From Alphaproteobacteria bacterium (lineage in GTDB: Bacteria; Pseudomonadota; Alphaproteobacteria; DSM-16000; Inquilinaceae), in NCBI GenBank assembly GCA_028281265.1, contig JANQKE010000211.1, forward strand, positions 1-64,000: a stretch of DNA of 64,000 nt, read 5' to 3'. The notes beneath the pieces are model-generated. The model was not told the DNA's origin. It searched no databases and saw only the letters and a program-made list of their open reading frames with translations. Shown here one piece after another: positions 1-8,783 of the stretch (its first letter is position 1; each line of letters begins with the position of its first letter). The translations under genes were made by a program, and so were the position numbers.

Positions 1-84
1 GGGCATGTCCTTCCTCCTCGCTCCTGGCATCAGGGCCCATCCGCCTCGGCAGATCGACCCGATAGTCCCTGAAAACGCTCTAGC
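1..84. repeat. Dispersed repeat epsilon, copy 1 (cut by window edge)
   Basis: These bases are nearly identical to 46679-46757: the same run from GGGCATGTCCTTCC through CCTGAAAACGCTCTA, with a few substitutions and a short indel before the last block. The copy ends in CTAG at 81-84. It does not fold into one obvious hairpin and shares only the GCTCTA(G) terminus with the mosaic repeats elsewhere. The true left end may lie outside the window. From 85 to 324 I see no supported gene. That stretch is AT-richer and contains AAAGGAGGA near 304-312, with no start codon at a useful distance. Confidence 0.75.
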
Positions 85-324
85 AGTCCGATCGGATGCC
101 GCGCGGACCCCGATCGCTCCGTAAAGGTGTAAGTAAGTCCTATCCGTGCTCCCTTAATGAACGGCTAAACGACATGGTGAACAGATGGTTACAGATCGCC
201 GGATTTGTGCACAAATGCCTGCGCAAATCAATAAAGCGCCAAGGCCTGTGAAATGCCTCGGGCCGGTTCAGTCAGCTGAGTTAATAAATACAGGCGCTGA
301 CCTAAAGGAGGAAGGCACGAGCCT

Positions 325-996
325 TTACGCATCCGCCCGGACCGAGCGTACGTCTTCGAAACGGACGTCGCGGCCATCGATGTCCAGCATGATCTGTCCG
401 GTGTCCGACGTCAGGCCGTCGACGCGGTCGAACGCGGACACCGTCGCGATCACGGGCTCGCCGTCGGCGTCGTCGGCCCGCACCTGGATCGAATAGGTCC
501 CCGCCGGCACCGGCTCCCCGTCGGCGTCCCGGCCGTTCCAGGCGAATTCGTGTCGGCCCGCCTCCGTCGCGCCGGTGGTACGGAAGACGGTGCCGCCGGT
601 GGCATCGCGGACGGTGATCACGGTCTCCGCCGAGGCGGTGGGGAGGCCGTAGCGCCAGGTCGCACCGCCGCCCTCGGTCACCCGGGTCTGGACGCCGGGC
701 ACCTCCACCTGTTGGCCGACCAGAGACGTAGCGGCGGCGATCTGACCGACCGACTGCAAGGCGATGAGCCGTTCGAGATTGGCGTTCTGCGCCATCTGCT
801 GTTCGACCTGGCTGAACATCACCAGTTGCTGGGTGAACTGGTTGGTGTCCATCGGCGAGGTCGGATCCTGGTTCTGCAGTTGGACCGTCAGCATCTGCAG
901 GAACTGGTTGAAGTCCTCTTCATACGCCGACTGCGCGGCCAGGCCGCCTTGCTGTCCGCCCAGTGCGCCGAAGGGGTTGTTGGCGATCGTCGTCAT
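325..996 (-). CDS. flgD: Flagellar hook-capping / hook assembly protein FlgD
   Basis: FlgD forms the temporary scaffold cap at the tip of the growing hook and allows FlgE subunits to polymerise. The 223-residue product has the family layout. Its N-terminal FlgD segment (about residues 25-85) contains FLQMLTVQLQNQDPTSPMD, which is close to diagnostic. A C-terminal FlgD Ig-like/tudor region follows (about 105-200), with a FAWNGRDADGEPVPAGTY-type repeat. It lies 42 bp downstream of fliK on the same strand and is probably cotranscribed with it from the sigma-54 promoter at 3803-3820. Length is normal for the family. The stop is TAA, and no clear terminator follows. Confidence 0.95.
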   Translation of the reverse strand: MTTIANNPFGALGGQQGGLAAQSAYEEDFNQFLQMLTVQLQNQDPTSPMDTNQFTQQLVMFSQVEQQMAQNANLERLIALQSVGQIAAATSLVGQQVEVPGVQTRVTEGGGATWRYGLPTASAETVITVRDATGGTVFRTTGATEAGRHEFAWNGRDADGEPVPAGTYSIQVRADDADGEPVIATVSAFDRVDGLTSDTGQIMLDIDGRDVRFEDVRSVRADA

Positions 997-1038
997 GGCA
1001 GGGGGAGTTCCTTTCGGCTTGGGGGGCCGCTCGCTGCG

Positions 1039-3726
1039 TCACAGCCGGATGTCGAGGCCGACCAACCGGCCCTGCTGCCAGACCGGCAGGCGTTGGACGG
1101 GCTGGAGGGGGGAGGGCGTATCGCGGTCGTCGTCGGGCAAGTCGTTCTGAGCGGAGCCCGATGGGGATGGGCGCTCGTCGCCCTGGTCCTGCCGATCCCC
1201 GCCCTGGCGGAAGCTGAGGTCACCGGAACCCAGGTCGAAGCCTGCGTTCTGAAGGGCTTGCTCCAACAGCCGGGCATCGCGCTGAAGGGTTTGCAAGGTG
1301 TCGGGCCGGTCGGCCGTGATCAGGGCGTGCAGGCGACCGTCCTGGCCGACCTCCATCTGCACCTCCACGCGACCCAGCTCGGCCGGGCGTAGCTGGAGGC
1401 GGATGCGATCGAGCCCGTCCTCGGCGGCCTTGGCGATCTGCACGGCCACCTGGTCGGCCGGCAGCGGAACATGCGGGGCGGCGGGGCGGGGCGGGGTGGC
1501 CTGGGCCGCCAGGGTCGGATGGCGGCTGAGCAGGGCGCTGGCGTCGCCGGCCCCGGCCGAGGCGGGGGACGCCGTCGATCCGGCCTCCGCCCCCGCCGCA
1601 CCGTCAACGGCCGGCGCCGGTTGCCGGGCGGCATCGGACCCCCGTTGCGGAACCGGGACGGCCGCGATCGGTCCGGCCGGCGTCGCGGCGATCCCGGGGC
1701 CGTTCATCCCGCCCGGGCCGGGGGGGGCGACCTCGCCCACCGGCCCGCCGGTGGTCGGCGATCCGGCGTTGGCGTTGGCGTTGACGGGTGCCGCCGGCGC
1801 CCGTTGGCCGGCGGGAAGATCCCCGTTCGGGGCCGTGGGCGGATCGCCGAGCAGGGCTGCCAGCGCCGCCGCCGCCGATTGGCGCGGCTTGCCGTCCGTC
1901 GCCGATGCGGCGTCCGCCTGCGGCAAGACGCCGTCGGTGACGATGGCCGCGTCGGTTCGGTCTCCGGTGGCGGAGGGGTGATCCGCTTCGGCCCCGGCCG
2001 CCGGTCTCGGCGATCCCGGTGCGTGGTCGGTCGGCGGCGGATCACCGGGTCCGGAGATGGCGGAGCCCTTGACGGCCGCGCTTTCCGCCGCGGGAGATGG
2101 GGGACCGGCGGTGCCGTCCGCCTCCGGCCTGTCGGCCATGGGGCCGTTGGCGATGGCCTTCCCGTCGACGGGACCGCCGTCGATGACAGCCGCTTCCGTC
2201 CCGCCATCGGCTCCGTTCCCGGTGGCGGGTGAGGCGACGGTGTCCGGACGGGCCTCCGGCCGGGCGACCGGCGGGCCCGCCGCCCGTTCATCCGTGTTCG
2301 GCACCGAGGTCGGAGCGGAGGCGTTCGGGATGGCGGGCCGATCCGCGCTCGCGGCGGCCGATGCAGGGCCAGACCTGTCGGTCGGCGCGGTGCCGGCGTC
2401 CCCGGGCCCGTTCCGGGCAGCGGCCGGCGATGTCGACGGTCCCGCAGCCGCCGGGTCGGCCGGCCCCGGCCTGTTGTCGGCTGCCGGAGTCGATGACGGA
2501 AGGGGGGCCGACGATGTGGGCGCCGTTGCGTCGACCGGCGGCGCCGTCGGTTCGGTGCGGAAAGCCCCATCGGCCCGTTCGATCGCCGCCGCCTCGACCG
2601 GTATACCCCCGGAAAGGCGCGTCCCGGTGTCGGCCTGTGACGATGCCCCCGGATCGCCATCGCCCGGCACCGTCGCCGGTCGCCAGGGGCCGGCATGCTC
2701 CGGCACGGTCGCCGCTGCTGCCGGGGCCGTCGGCTGGGTCCCGGACACCGCCGCCGACGACTCGGTCGCTTGGTTCGCCGGCACCCCGGCCGCGGTTGCC
2801 GCCGCCATCTGTGCGAGAGCGGGTCCGGAGACGATCGAGGGGGGTGTGCCGATGGTCGACCCCGAGACCCCGTCGGTGTCCCGCAAGGCGCCGCCGTCCG
2901 CGGGCACCGCCGGTTCCGACCGGGCGTGCCCATGGGGCCGGGCGTGCTCATGGGACGGGGCGGCGTCGGGGGCGCCGGCGTCTGTCCGGGTCCGACCGGA
3001 GTGTACCGCCGTGACGTCGGTCGCGACCGTGACCTCACCCCCGTCTGTGCCATCGCGCGTCCCGGTCAGGGTGTCCGTGCCGAGGACAGCCGTCGCCGCG
3101 GTGACGGCGACCGCCTGGGTTGGCACCGTTTCGGTCGGCACCGTTTCTGTGGGGACCGGCCCTGTCAGGATCCGGGGGGCACGGCCGACCGCGGCTGCCG
3201 GGGCATCCGCCGGGGCGGTTTCCATCGCCTGTGGGATCGGTGCGCGTTCGGACGGATCGGTCTGGCTCTCCTCCGCCGGTACGGCCGTCAAGGCCGTGGT
3301 TTCCCCCGGGGCGGCCGTCGACATCGGCCATGTCTCGGACCCGACCGCGTCGTCCGGCTGGCCGGCCGCCGATGGCGGAGTGTCCGATGGCGGAGCGTGA
3401 GGTGCCTCGATCGTCTCGACGATCCTTGCGAGGCCGGTGACATGAACGCCGTCGGTTGCCGCCTCCAGGACCCCCCGGCTCCGTTCGGGCGCGGTGTCGC
3501 CGGTGGCCGTGGCGTCCGGCTTGGCGACCGCGATGGGGTGCTGTTCCGCGGCGGCTGCCGGCCGGTGGTCGGCGGGCGGAGCGGCGCGATCGGCCGGTGC
3601 CGCCGACAGGAACTGCTCAAGGCTCTGTCGGAAGCGTGTCGACCCGGCAGCCGCGGCCGTCTCGGTCGCGGGCGGATGGCTGGCCGGGGGTGCCGTGGGT
3701 ACGACAGGGATCGCCGGAAGGATCAT
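1039..3726 (-). CDS. fliK: Flagellar hook-length control protein FliK
   Basis: FliK measures hook length and switches the export apparatus from hook to filament substrates. The open frame extends upstream to 3921, but the sigma-54 promoter at 3803-3820 lies inside that extension, so I take the ATG at 3726 (895 residues, beginning MILPAIPV). Residues up to about 750 are Ala/Pro/Thr/Gly-rich, low in complexity and probably disordered. Residues about 754-845 form the conserved Flg_hook domain, with LRPAELGRVEVQME and the helix LLEQALQNAGF. The protein is much longer than the enterobacterial FliK of about 400 residues. Only the C-terminal domain supports the assignment, but together with flgD downstream it is convincing. 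Confidence 0.88.
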   Translation of the reverse strand: MILPAIPVVPTAPPASHPPATETAAAAGSTRFRQSLEQFLSAAPADRAAPPADHRPAAAAEQHPIAVAKPDATATGDTAPERSRGVLEAATDGVHVTGLARIVETIEAPHAPPSDTPPSAAGQPDDAVGSETWPMSTAAPGETTALTAVPAEESQTDPSERAPIPQAMETAPADAPAAAVGRAPRILTGPVPTETVPTETVPTQAVAVTAATAVLGTDTLTGTRDGTDGGEVTVATDVTAVHSGRTRTDAGAPDAAPSHEHARPHGHARSEPAVPADGGALRDTDGVSGSTIGTPPSIVSGPALAQMAAATAAGVPANQATESSAAVSGTQPTAPAAAATVPEHAGPWRPATVPGDGDPGASSQADTGTRLSGGIPVEAAAIERADGAFRTEPTAPPVDATAPTSSAPLPSSTPAADNRPGPADPAAAGPSTSPAAARNGPGDAGTAPTDRSGPASAAASADRPAIPNASAPTSVPNTDERAAGPPVARPEARPDTVASPATGNGADGGTEAAVIDGGPVDGKAIANGPMADRPEADGTAGPPSPAAESAAVKGSAISGPGDPPPTDHAPGSPRPAAGAEADHPSATGDRTDAAIVTDGVLPQADAASATDGKPRQSAAAALAALLGDPPTAPNGDLPAGQRAPAAPVNANANAGSPTTGGPVGEVAPPGPGGMNGPGIAATPAGPIAAVPVPQRGSDAARQPAPAVDGAAGAEAGSTASPASAGAGDASALLSRHPTLAAQATPPRPAAPHVPLPADQVAVQIAKAAEDGLDRIRLQLRPAELGRVEVQMEVGQDGRLHALITADRPDTLQTLQRDARLLEQALQNAGFDLGSGDLSFRQGGDRQDQGDERPSPSGSAQNDLPDDDRDTPSPLQPVQRLPVWQQGRLVGLDIRL

Positions 3727-3802
3727 GGTCTTGGGATCGGCTTCGGAGGCTCGGGACCGTATCGCCCCGAGCGTGTCGGGTATGGACGGCCGGCTGAGCG
3801 AA

Positions 3803-3820
3803 CGCAGGTGGCGTGCCAAC
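3803..3820 (-). promoter_or_regulatory. Sigma-54 promoter of fliK-flgD
   Basis: On the minus strand the sequence is TTGGCACGCCACCTGC, which keeps the exact GG-N10-GC spacing (GG at 3817-3816, GC at 3805-3804) and the TGGCAC core. The predicted transcription start is near 3792, about 65 nt before the fliK ATG at 3726. Hook-operon genes in Caulobacter use sigma-54, so the context fits. Confidence 0.75.
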
Positions 3821-3943
3821 AGCCGCACATCCCGTAACGATTTGATTCTCCAAAGAATTGCCCGAACAGGGGCCGGCCGGTCCGGTTCGGCCGGGCAAGC
3901 CTTGCCCGTTGGTGGCGGCAAAAACCGACCGGGTCACCCGCAT

Positions 3944-3958
3944 GGGCAGTTTCTGCCC
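3944..3958. promoter_or_regulatory. Palindrome, candidate activator site between divergent sigma-54 promoters
   Basis: GGGCAG-TTT-CTGCCC is a perfect inverted repeat. It lies roughly 100 bp upstream of the flgE promoter and roughly 140 bp upstream of the fliK promoter, the usual distance range for a bacterial enhancer-binding protein such as a FlbD- or FleQ-type regulator. The regulator is inferred, and no such gene lies in the window. Confidence 0.35.
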
Positions 3959-4045
3959 GGCGATCTGCGTCGGACGGCTCGGCAGAGATCGCCGACCGGC
4001 TCGGACGTCTCCTTTCAAGTGACTGAGAAACAACATGAAAGCAGA

Positions 4046-4063
4046 TTGGCACGGCATCTGCTT
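4046..4063 (+). promoter_or_regulatory. Sigma-54 promoter of flgE
   Basis: TTGGCACGGCATCTGCTT carries GG at 4048-4049 and GC at 4060-4061, separated by exactly 10 nt, with TTGGCACG matching the -24 consensus. The predicted start is near 4073, about 95 nt before the flgE ATG at 4168. It faces away from the fliK promoter at 3803-3820. Confidence 0.78.
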
Positions 4064-4167
4064 CCCCGATCCGCCAAACGTCTCGTCCCCCGCTGCTGCC
4101 GCATGCCGGCGCACGGTCCGCCGGACGGGACCCGGACTATTTTGACGAGGAATGGGAGACCAAATCG

Positions 4168-5838
4168 ATGTCCCTTTTCGGTGCGATGACCACAGCCGTC
4201 AGCGGCCTGAACGCGCAGAGCCGCTCGCTGGGTCACATCTCCGACAACCTGGCGAACCAGACCACGATCGGATACAAGCGCCTGGACACCCAGTTCCAGT
4301 CCATGGTCGCGTCCTCGACGGCGAAGTTTCACAATCCCGGCGGGGTGCAGACGACGCCGTTTCGGAACGTGATGTTGCAGGGGTCGCTGCAGCAGAGTTC
4401 GATCGACACCCATCTGGCGATCAACGGCGACGGTTTCTTCGCCGTGTCGAACTTCACCATTCGGGAGGACGGCACCCGCACGTTCAGTGAACCGGTCTAC
4501 ACCCGGGCCGGCGACTTCACGATCAATCGTGACGGGTTCATGGTCAACTCGGCCGGCTACTTCCTCAACGGCTGGCGGGTCACCGATCCCGAACGCCGCA
4601 GCGTCGATACCAATCTGCAACCCATTCAGATCAACGATCTGCGCAACCGTCCCGAGCAGACCACGTTCGTGGAGTACAACGTCAACCTGCCCTCCGGCGC
4701 GACCGCCGGACAGGATGTCGATCCGACCACCGGCGATATCGAGTTCTCCGCCAGCCAGGTGCGGATCTTCGACCCGCTGGGCAATGAGCGCGACCTGAAC
4801 CTGCGCTGGGTGAAGATGGACCCCACCATCCCCGGCAACGAGAATGTCTGGCGGGTCGACCTCTCGGCCTCGGGACTGACGAATGACGACAACGAGGTTT
4901 CCAGCACGCCGCAGCAGGCGGCTGCGCCCGGCGTGCCCCAGATCGATACGTTGAACCTGTCGGGGACGATCGAAGGGGGCGACACCTACTCGGTCACCAT
5001 CGACGGCACGACGCTGAGCTACACCACCACCGGTGCGGAGGCGGACATCAACGCCGTACGCGACACCCTGATCGCCCAGATCAACGGGGCCGGCCTGGGC
5101 GTGACGGCAGCCGCCACCGGTCAGGGGGAGATCACGCTGACCGGCGCGGTCAACACGCCCTTCACCCTGGCGTCGAGCGCGGCGGATCGCGGCGCGCCGC
5201 TGAACGGTGCGCAGACGACGTCGATGTTCGTGAAGTTCCATGCGGGGAACAGCCCGACCGGTCAGGCCGGCACGATCGAGTGGATGAACACGACCAACGC
5301 CCCCCCGGCCACGATGCCGCCGCTGGGCGATCCGGCGACCATCGCCCTGTCGGTCGACGACCCCGACACCGACTGGGACTTCGAGCTTCGGTTCGGTGAG
5401 TTCGGCCAGGCCGGCAGCCTCAGCCAATATGCCGGTGACGGTATCGAACTGGCTCGGATCGATCAGGACGGCGTTGCCCTGGGGTCCCTGGAAAGCGTGA
5501 CGGTCGACGAGTCGGGTTTCGTGAACCTGAACTACGACAACGGCCGGACCTCGCCGGTGTACAAGATCCCCGTGGGCGTGTTCTCCGCGCCGCAATCACT
5601 GCAGGCCCGGTCGGGAACGGCGTTTGCCGAGACGCCGAACAGCGGTCCGGTCTCCATGGTCTCCGCCGGACAGATCAACGCCGGTGACATCGTGGCCGCC
5701 AATGTCGAAGCGTCCAATGTCGATATCGGGGAAGAGTTCACCAAGATGATCGTGACCCAGCGGGCCTATTCGGCGAATGCCCGTGTGGTGACGACCTCGG
5801 ACAACCTGATGGAGGAGGCGGTGAACCTGGTCCGGTAA
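4168..5838 (+). CDS. flgE: Flagellar hook protein FlgE
   Basis: FlgE is the structural subunit of the hook, exported through the flagellar type III apparatus. The N-terminal rod motif is clear (MSLFGAMTTAVSGLNAQSRS followed by LGHISDNLANQTTIGYKR), then come the FlgE D1/D2 regions. The C-terminal helix contains NVEASNVDIGEEFTKMI and QRAYSANARVVTTSDNLM, the standard axial-protein ending. At 556 residues it is on the long side for FlgE, owing to the variable middle (about 240-350). The start ATG is preceded by GAGGAATGGGAG. The gene stands alone behind its own sigma-54 promoter. Confidence 0.95.
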   Translation: MSLFGAMTTAVSGLNAQSRSLGHISDNLANQTTIGYKRLDTQFQSMVASSTAKFHNPGGVQTTPFRNVMLQGSLQQSSIDTHLAINGDGFFAVSNFTIREDGTRTFSEPVYTRAGDFTINRDGFMVNSAGYFLNGWRVTDPERRSVDTNLQPIQINDLRNRPEQTTFVEYNVNLPSGATAGQDVDPTTGDIEFSASQVRIFDPLGNERDLNLRWVKMDPTIPGNENVWRVDLSASGLTNDDNEVSSTPQQAAAPGVPQIDTLNLSGTIEGGDTYSVTIDGTTLSYTTTGAEADINAVRDTLIAQINGAGLGVTAAATGQGEITLTGAVNTPFTLASSAADRGAPLNGAQTTSMFVKFHAGNSPTGQAGTIEWMNTTNAPPATMPPLGDPATIALSVDDPDTDWDFELRFGEFGQAGSLSQYAGDGIELARIDQDGVALGSLESVTVDESGFVNLNYDNGRTSPVYKIPVGVFSAPQSLQARSGTAFAETPNSGPVSMVSAGQINAGDIVAANVEASNVDIGEEFTKMIVTQRAYSANARVVTTSDNLMEEAVNLVR

Positions 5839-5912
5839 GCCGTGACCGGTCACCCACGCGCTTGAAGGCGGCCGATATGATCACCCGTCCATCGACCCAT
5901 GGCCGTCGGCCG

Positions 5913-6359
5913 TCAGCCGGCCTCGCCCGGAACCGCCGCGGTGCTGCGGACGGCCGCACCGGGCTGGGTGACGGCGACGGTGTCCGGCGCGGCGGCGACG
6001 GTGGTCTGCAGTTGCGGCGGTGCCTCCGCCCCCGGTGTGCCGGCCGGCGCCACCGTGTTCTCGGGCGGCGTCTCCGGCGGTGCGGTGCGGCCGCTCGCCT
6101 GGTCGCGGTAGCGCTCGACGACTTCCTGAGCCGGGATTTGACGGGTCACTTCCCCGCTGGCCGCGTCGCGGATCTGGATAACCACCATCTGGGCGACCTG
6201 ATCGTAGCTTACCAGCGGGCTCATATAGGCCGCGGGTGCTGCCGACACCGCGGGGTCGGCTTGCGTCGGGTCGAAGCTCGGCATGGCCGGCGTGTCGGGT
6301 GCCGGCTGTCGCATGAACGCGGACGCGTCACCGACGGGGGGAACGGGGTTCACCTTCAT
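5913..6359 (-). CDS. FlaG-like flagellar protein
   Basis: The 148-residue product contains one conserved stretch at about 60-90: MVVIQIRDAASGEVTRQIPA, then QEVVERYRDQ. This matches the FlaG family pattern (valine-rich strand, D..TGEV.RQIP.EE). The flanks are Ala/Pro/Thr-rich and low in complexity. The ATG at 6359 has GACAGGAGTG about 7 nt upstream; the longer frame from 6407 has no comparable site. FlaG is associated with filament length or assembly, and the exact role is not settled even in model species. The gene runs opposite to its flagellar neighbours. Confidence 0.6.
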   Translation of the reverse strand: MKVNPVPPVGDASAFMRQPAPDTPAMPSFDPTQADPAVSAAPAAYMSPLVSYDQVAQMVVIQIRDAASGEVTRQIPAQEVVERYRDQASGRTAPPETPPENTVAPAGTPGAEAPPQLQTTVAAAPDTVAVTQPGAAVRSTAAVPGEAG

Positions 6360-6401
6360 GGCCACACTCCTGTCCCGGTTGCCGGGGTGAAAGGGCGGAA
6401 C

Positions 6402-6418
6402 AGGCACGGTTTTCGCGC
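6402..6418 (+). promoter_or_regulatory. Possible sigma-54 promoter upstream of the DUF1217 gene
   Basis: AGGCACGGTTTTCGCG keeps GG-N10-GC (6403-6404 and 6415-6416) and the GGCACG core, but the -12 element reads TCGC rather than TTGC. It lies about 105 bp before the start at 6521, within the 5' end region of the oppositely oriented FlaG-like gene. Confidence 0.4.
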
Positions 6419-6520
6419 TGACGAGGCCGCAGCCTACCGGTCAATAGTAAACCACTCCTTAACCGCGACCGCGCGATCCTCCGCGCCTCCGGTTGACCGA
6501 CTGCATAGGAGGAACGGTCC

Positions 6521-7315
6521 ATGATCGAAGCCCTGTTCGGCCTTGGCGGCGGCGGCGCCCGAGAGCCCGCCTTCACCGCCTATCGCCTGCTGCAGGCCGG
6601 TCGCGAGCGATACGACCAGCAGTTCGAGCGTCGTCCGCAGACCGAGCAGGCGCGCCAGTACTTCCTCGACACCATCGAGTCCATCAAGGACGTCGACAGC
6701 CTCGTCCAGGATCGGCGGCTCTTGGCGTTCACGTTGTCGGCGTTTCAACTGGACGATCAGATCGATGCCGTGGGGCTGGTCAAGCGGGTGATGTCCGAAC
6801 CGCTGGACGACGCCCGGTCGACCGTCAACCGGCTGATCGAGCCGCGCTATCGTCAGTTGGCGGAGGCCATCCAGCCGCTCGTCGACAACCCCGACCATTT
6901 CAGCATCCCCGGCGTGGCCGACGCGATCGTCACCGGCTGGGAGATGAACGAGTTCGAGAAATGGCAAGGCGAACGGAACCCGGCCCTGCGGGAGGCGCTG
7001 TTCTTCGAGCGGTCGATCTCCTCGATCGAGAACAACTGGCAGGTCATCGGCAATCGCACCTTGTCCAAGGTCGTCCGTATCGGCCTTGGTCTGCCGCAGG
7101 AGTTCGGCGCGCTCGACCCCGATCAGCAGAAGGCCCGGCTCGACAAGCTGTTCGATCCCGAAGACATGAAGGATCCTCAGAAACTCGAGCGGTTCGTCGA
7201 ACGCTTCCTGATCAACAACGACCTGCAGAACCCTGCAACCGGCTTCCAAGCGCCCGAACTGGCGCTGTTCGGATTGGGCGGCGGCGGCGGTGGCGGCGTC
7301 AACCTGCTGGTCTGA
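6521..7315 (+). CDS. DUF1217 flagellar-cluster protein
   Basis: This 264-residue protein matches the DUF1217 family, which recurs in alphaproteobacterial flagellar clusters. Supporting stretches include YFLDTIESIKDVDSLVQDRR, RLLAFTLSAFQLDD, and a second repeat-like half with ALFFERSISSIENNWQVIGN and LDKLFDPEDMKDP. It is mostly helical, with no signal peptide or membrane segment. The ATG is preceded by ATAGGAGGAAC at a good distance. It ends in a Gly-rich tail. Its molecular role is not established; its position before flgK suggests hook-filament junction or filament work. Confidence 0.8.
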   Translation: MIEALFGLGGGGAREPAFTAYRLLQAGRERYDQQFERRPQTEQARQYFLDTIESIKDVDSLVQDRRLLAFTLSAFQLDDQIDAVGLVKRVMSEPLDDARSTVNRLIEPRYRQLAEAIQPLVDNPDHFSIPGVADAIVTGWEMNEFEKWQGERNPALREALFFERSISSIENNWQVIGNRTLSKVVRIGLGLPQEFGALDPDQQKARLDKLFDPEDMKDPQKLERFVERFLINNDLQNPATGFQAPELALFGLGGGGGGGVNLLV

Positions 7316-7367
7316 CGGGGGCGGCCCCTCGACTACGCCGGACGGCTCTTCTGACGTGTCCTGAACC

Positions 7368-8747
7368 ATGGTCAACGGTGTCACCAACACGATCGGCAAC
7401 GCGCTCGGCGGTCTGAAGACCTCTCAGACGCTGCTGAGCACGACCACCCGGAATCTGGTCAATTCCGGGACCGAAGGCTATCGCCGGAAGACGCAAGAGA
7501 CCTTCACCGACACCAACACCGGCGGTGTCCGTGCGGGTGCGATCCAGCGTCAGGTCAACGAGTTCCTGATCCGCGACATGCGCAAGATCTATGCGGACAG
7601 GGCGATGACGGAAGCGCGCATCGGCTCTTTGGAGCGGCTCGACGCGCTGTCCGGCGCGTCCAACGACATCAGCAATCTGTCTGCCAAGGTCACCGAACTC
7701 GGCAACGCGTTCCAGCGGCTCGTGACCGATCCGACCCGTCCGCTCAGCTACACCCAGGTCATCCACGCCGGCGATGAGCTGGCCAACACCTTCCGGGAGA
7801 TCTACGCCGGGATCGAAGAGATCGGGGCCAATGCCGAGCAGGTCGTCCAGGAAGAGGTGATCCAGGCCAACCGCCTGCTCGAACGGGTGGCCGACATCAA
7901 CGCCCGCATCGTCGAGATCGATCGTCCCGGGGCGGACCTGTCCGACCTGTTGGACGAACGGGACAAGATGCTGGACGACCTCAGCGAGATCATCGAGATC
8001 CGGGGGTTCGTCGACGACCGCAACATCTTCCACGCCTATTCGAAGAACGGGAAGTACCTGACCGGCGAGACCGCCAATCAGCTTCAGGCTGGCGCCGACG
8101 GGTCGATCACCATCAAGGGGGAGCCGGTGATCAATGCGGGCGGACGGCTCGGCGGTCTGGAGCAGGTGATCAAGCGGGACATCCCGTTCCGCCTCGACCA
8201 GCTGGACGATCTGGCCGGGCGGCTGACCGAAGCGCTGGTGCTGCCGCAGAACGGCGGGCCGCCCGCACCGCCGCCGGTTGCCGTCTTCAGCATCGACGGG
8301 CTGGTGCCGCACGACCCCGCCAACGAGATCGGCTATGGCGGCCGCATCGCCCTCAACGAGGCGATCCGGAACGACCCCGACCTGCTGCGCGGCGGGGCCG
8401 TCACCCCGGTGGGCGACGTCACCGTCGCGACCGATGCGCGCGATGTCCTGTTGACCAACAGCTACAGCTTCACCGCTGCCGGGTTGCCGTCGACCGGTGG
8501 GTTCCAGCAGGTCGCAACCGAGTTCACCGCCAGCCTGGGCGGCGACGTGGCCGACGCCAATGCCCGCCTGTCGGCCCTGCAAGCCTCCGAGGATCTCGTC
8601 GCCCAGGCGATCTCGGTCGGTTCGGACGTCAATATCGACGACGAGATGGCCCGGATGATCGTGCTGCAGAACGCCTACACCGCCTCGGCGCGGGTCATGC
8701 AGACCACCAAGGAAATGCTGGACGAGTTGTTGAGCCTGCTGCGGTAG
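7368..8747 (+). CDS. flgK: Flagellar hook-associated protein 1 FlgK
   Basis: FlgK is the first hook-filament junction protein. The 459-residue product starts with the axial rod motif (LLSTTTRNLVNSGTEGYRRK), has a long coiled helical D1 region (about 90-210, with LLDERDKMLDDLSEIIEI), and ends with VNIDDEMARMIVLQNAYTAS and a terminal LDELLSLLR helix, as expected for FlgK. It is followed 36 bp later by flgL, the usual partner. The Shine-Dalgarno is weak, but no better start lies upstream. Confidence 0.93.
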   Translation: MVNGVTNTIGNALGGLKTSQTLLSTTTRNLVNSGTEGYRRKTQETFTDTNTGGVRAGAIQRQVNEFLIRDMRKIYADRAMTEARIGSLERLDALSGASNDISNLSAKVTELGNAFQRLVTDPTRPLSYTQVIHAGDELANTFREIYAGIEEIGANAEQVVQEEVIQANRLLERVADINARIVEIDRPGADLSDLLDERDKMLDDLSEIIEIRGFVDDRNIFHAYSKNGKYLTGETANQLQAGADGSITIKGEPVINAGGRLGGLEQVIKRDIPFRLDQLDDLAGRLTEALVLPQNGGPPAPPPVAVFSIDGLVPHDPANEIGYGGRIALNEAIRNDPDLLRGGAVTPVGDVTVATDARDVLLTNSYSFTAAGLPSTGGFQQVATEFTASLGGDVADANARLSALQASEDLVAQAISVGSDVNIDDEMARMIVLQNAYTASARVMQTTKEMLDELLSLLR

Positions 8748-8783
8748 CGCCGACCCCGACCGTCCCGATCGAAAGACCACGCC

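Noticed and set aside
185-496. Small plus-strand frame starting in the left intergenic region
   Set aside because: It runs into flgD antisense, and its only ribosome-like site (AAAGGAGGA) is downstream of its start.
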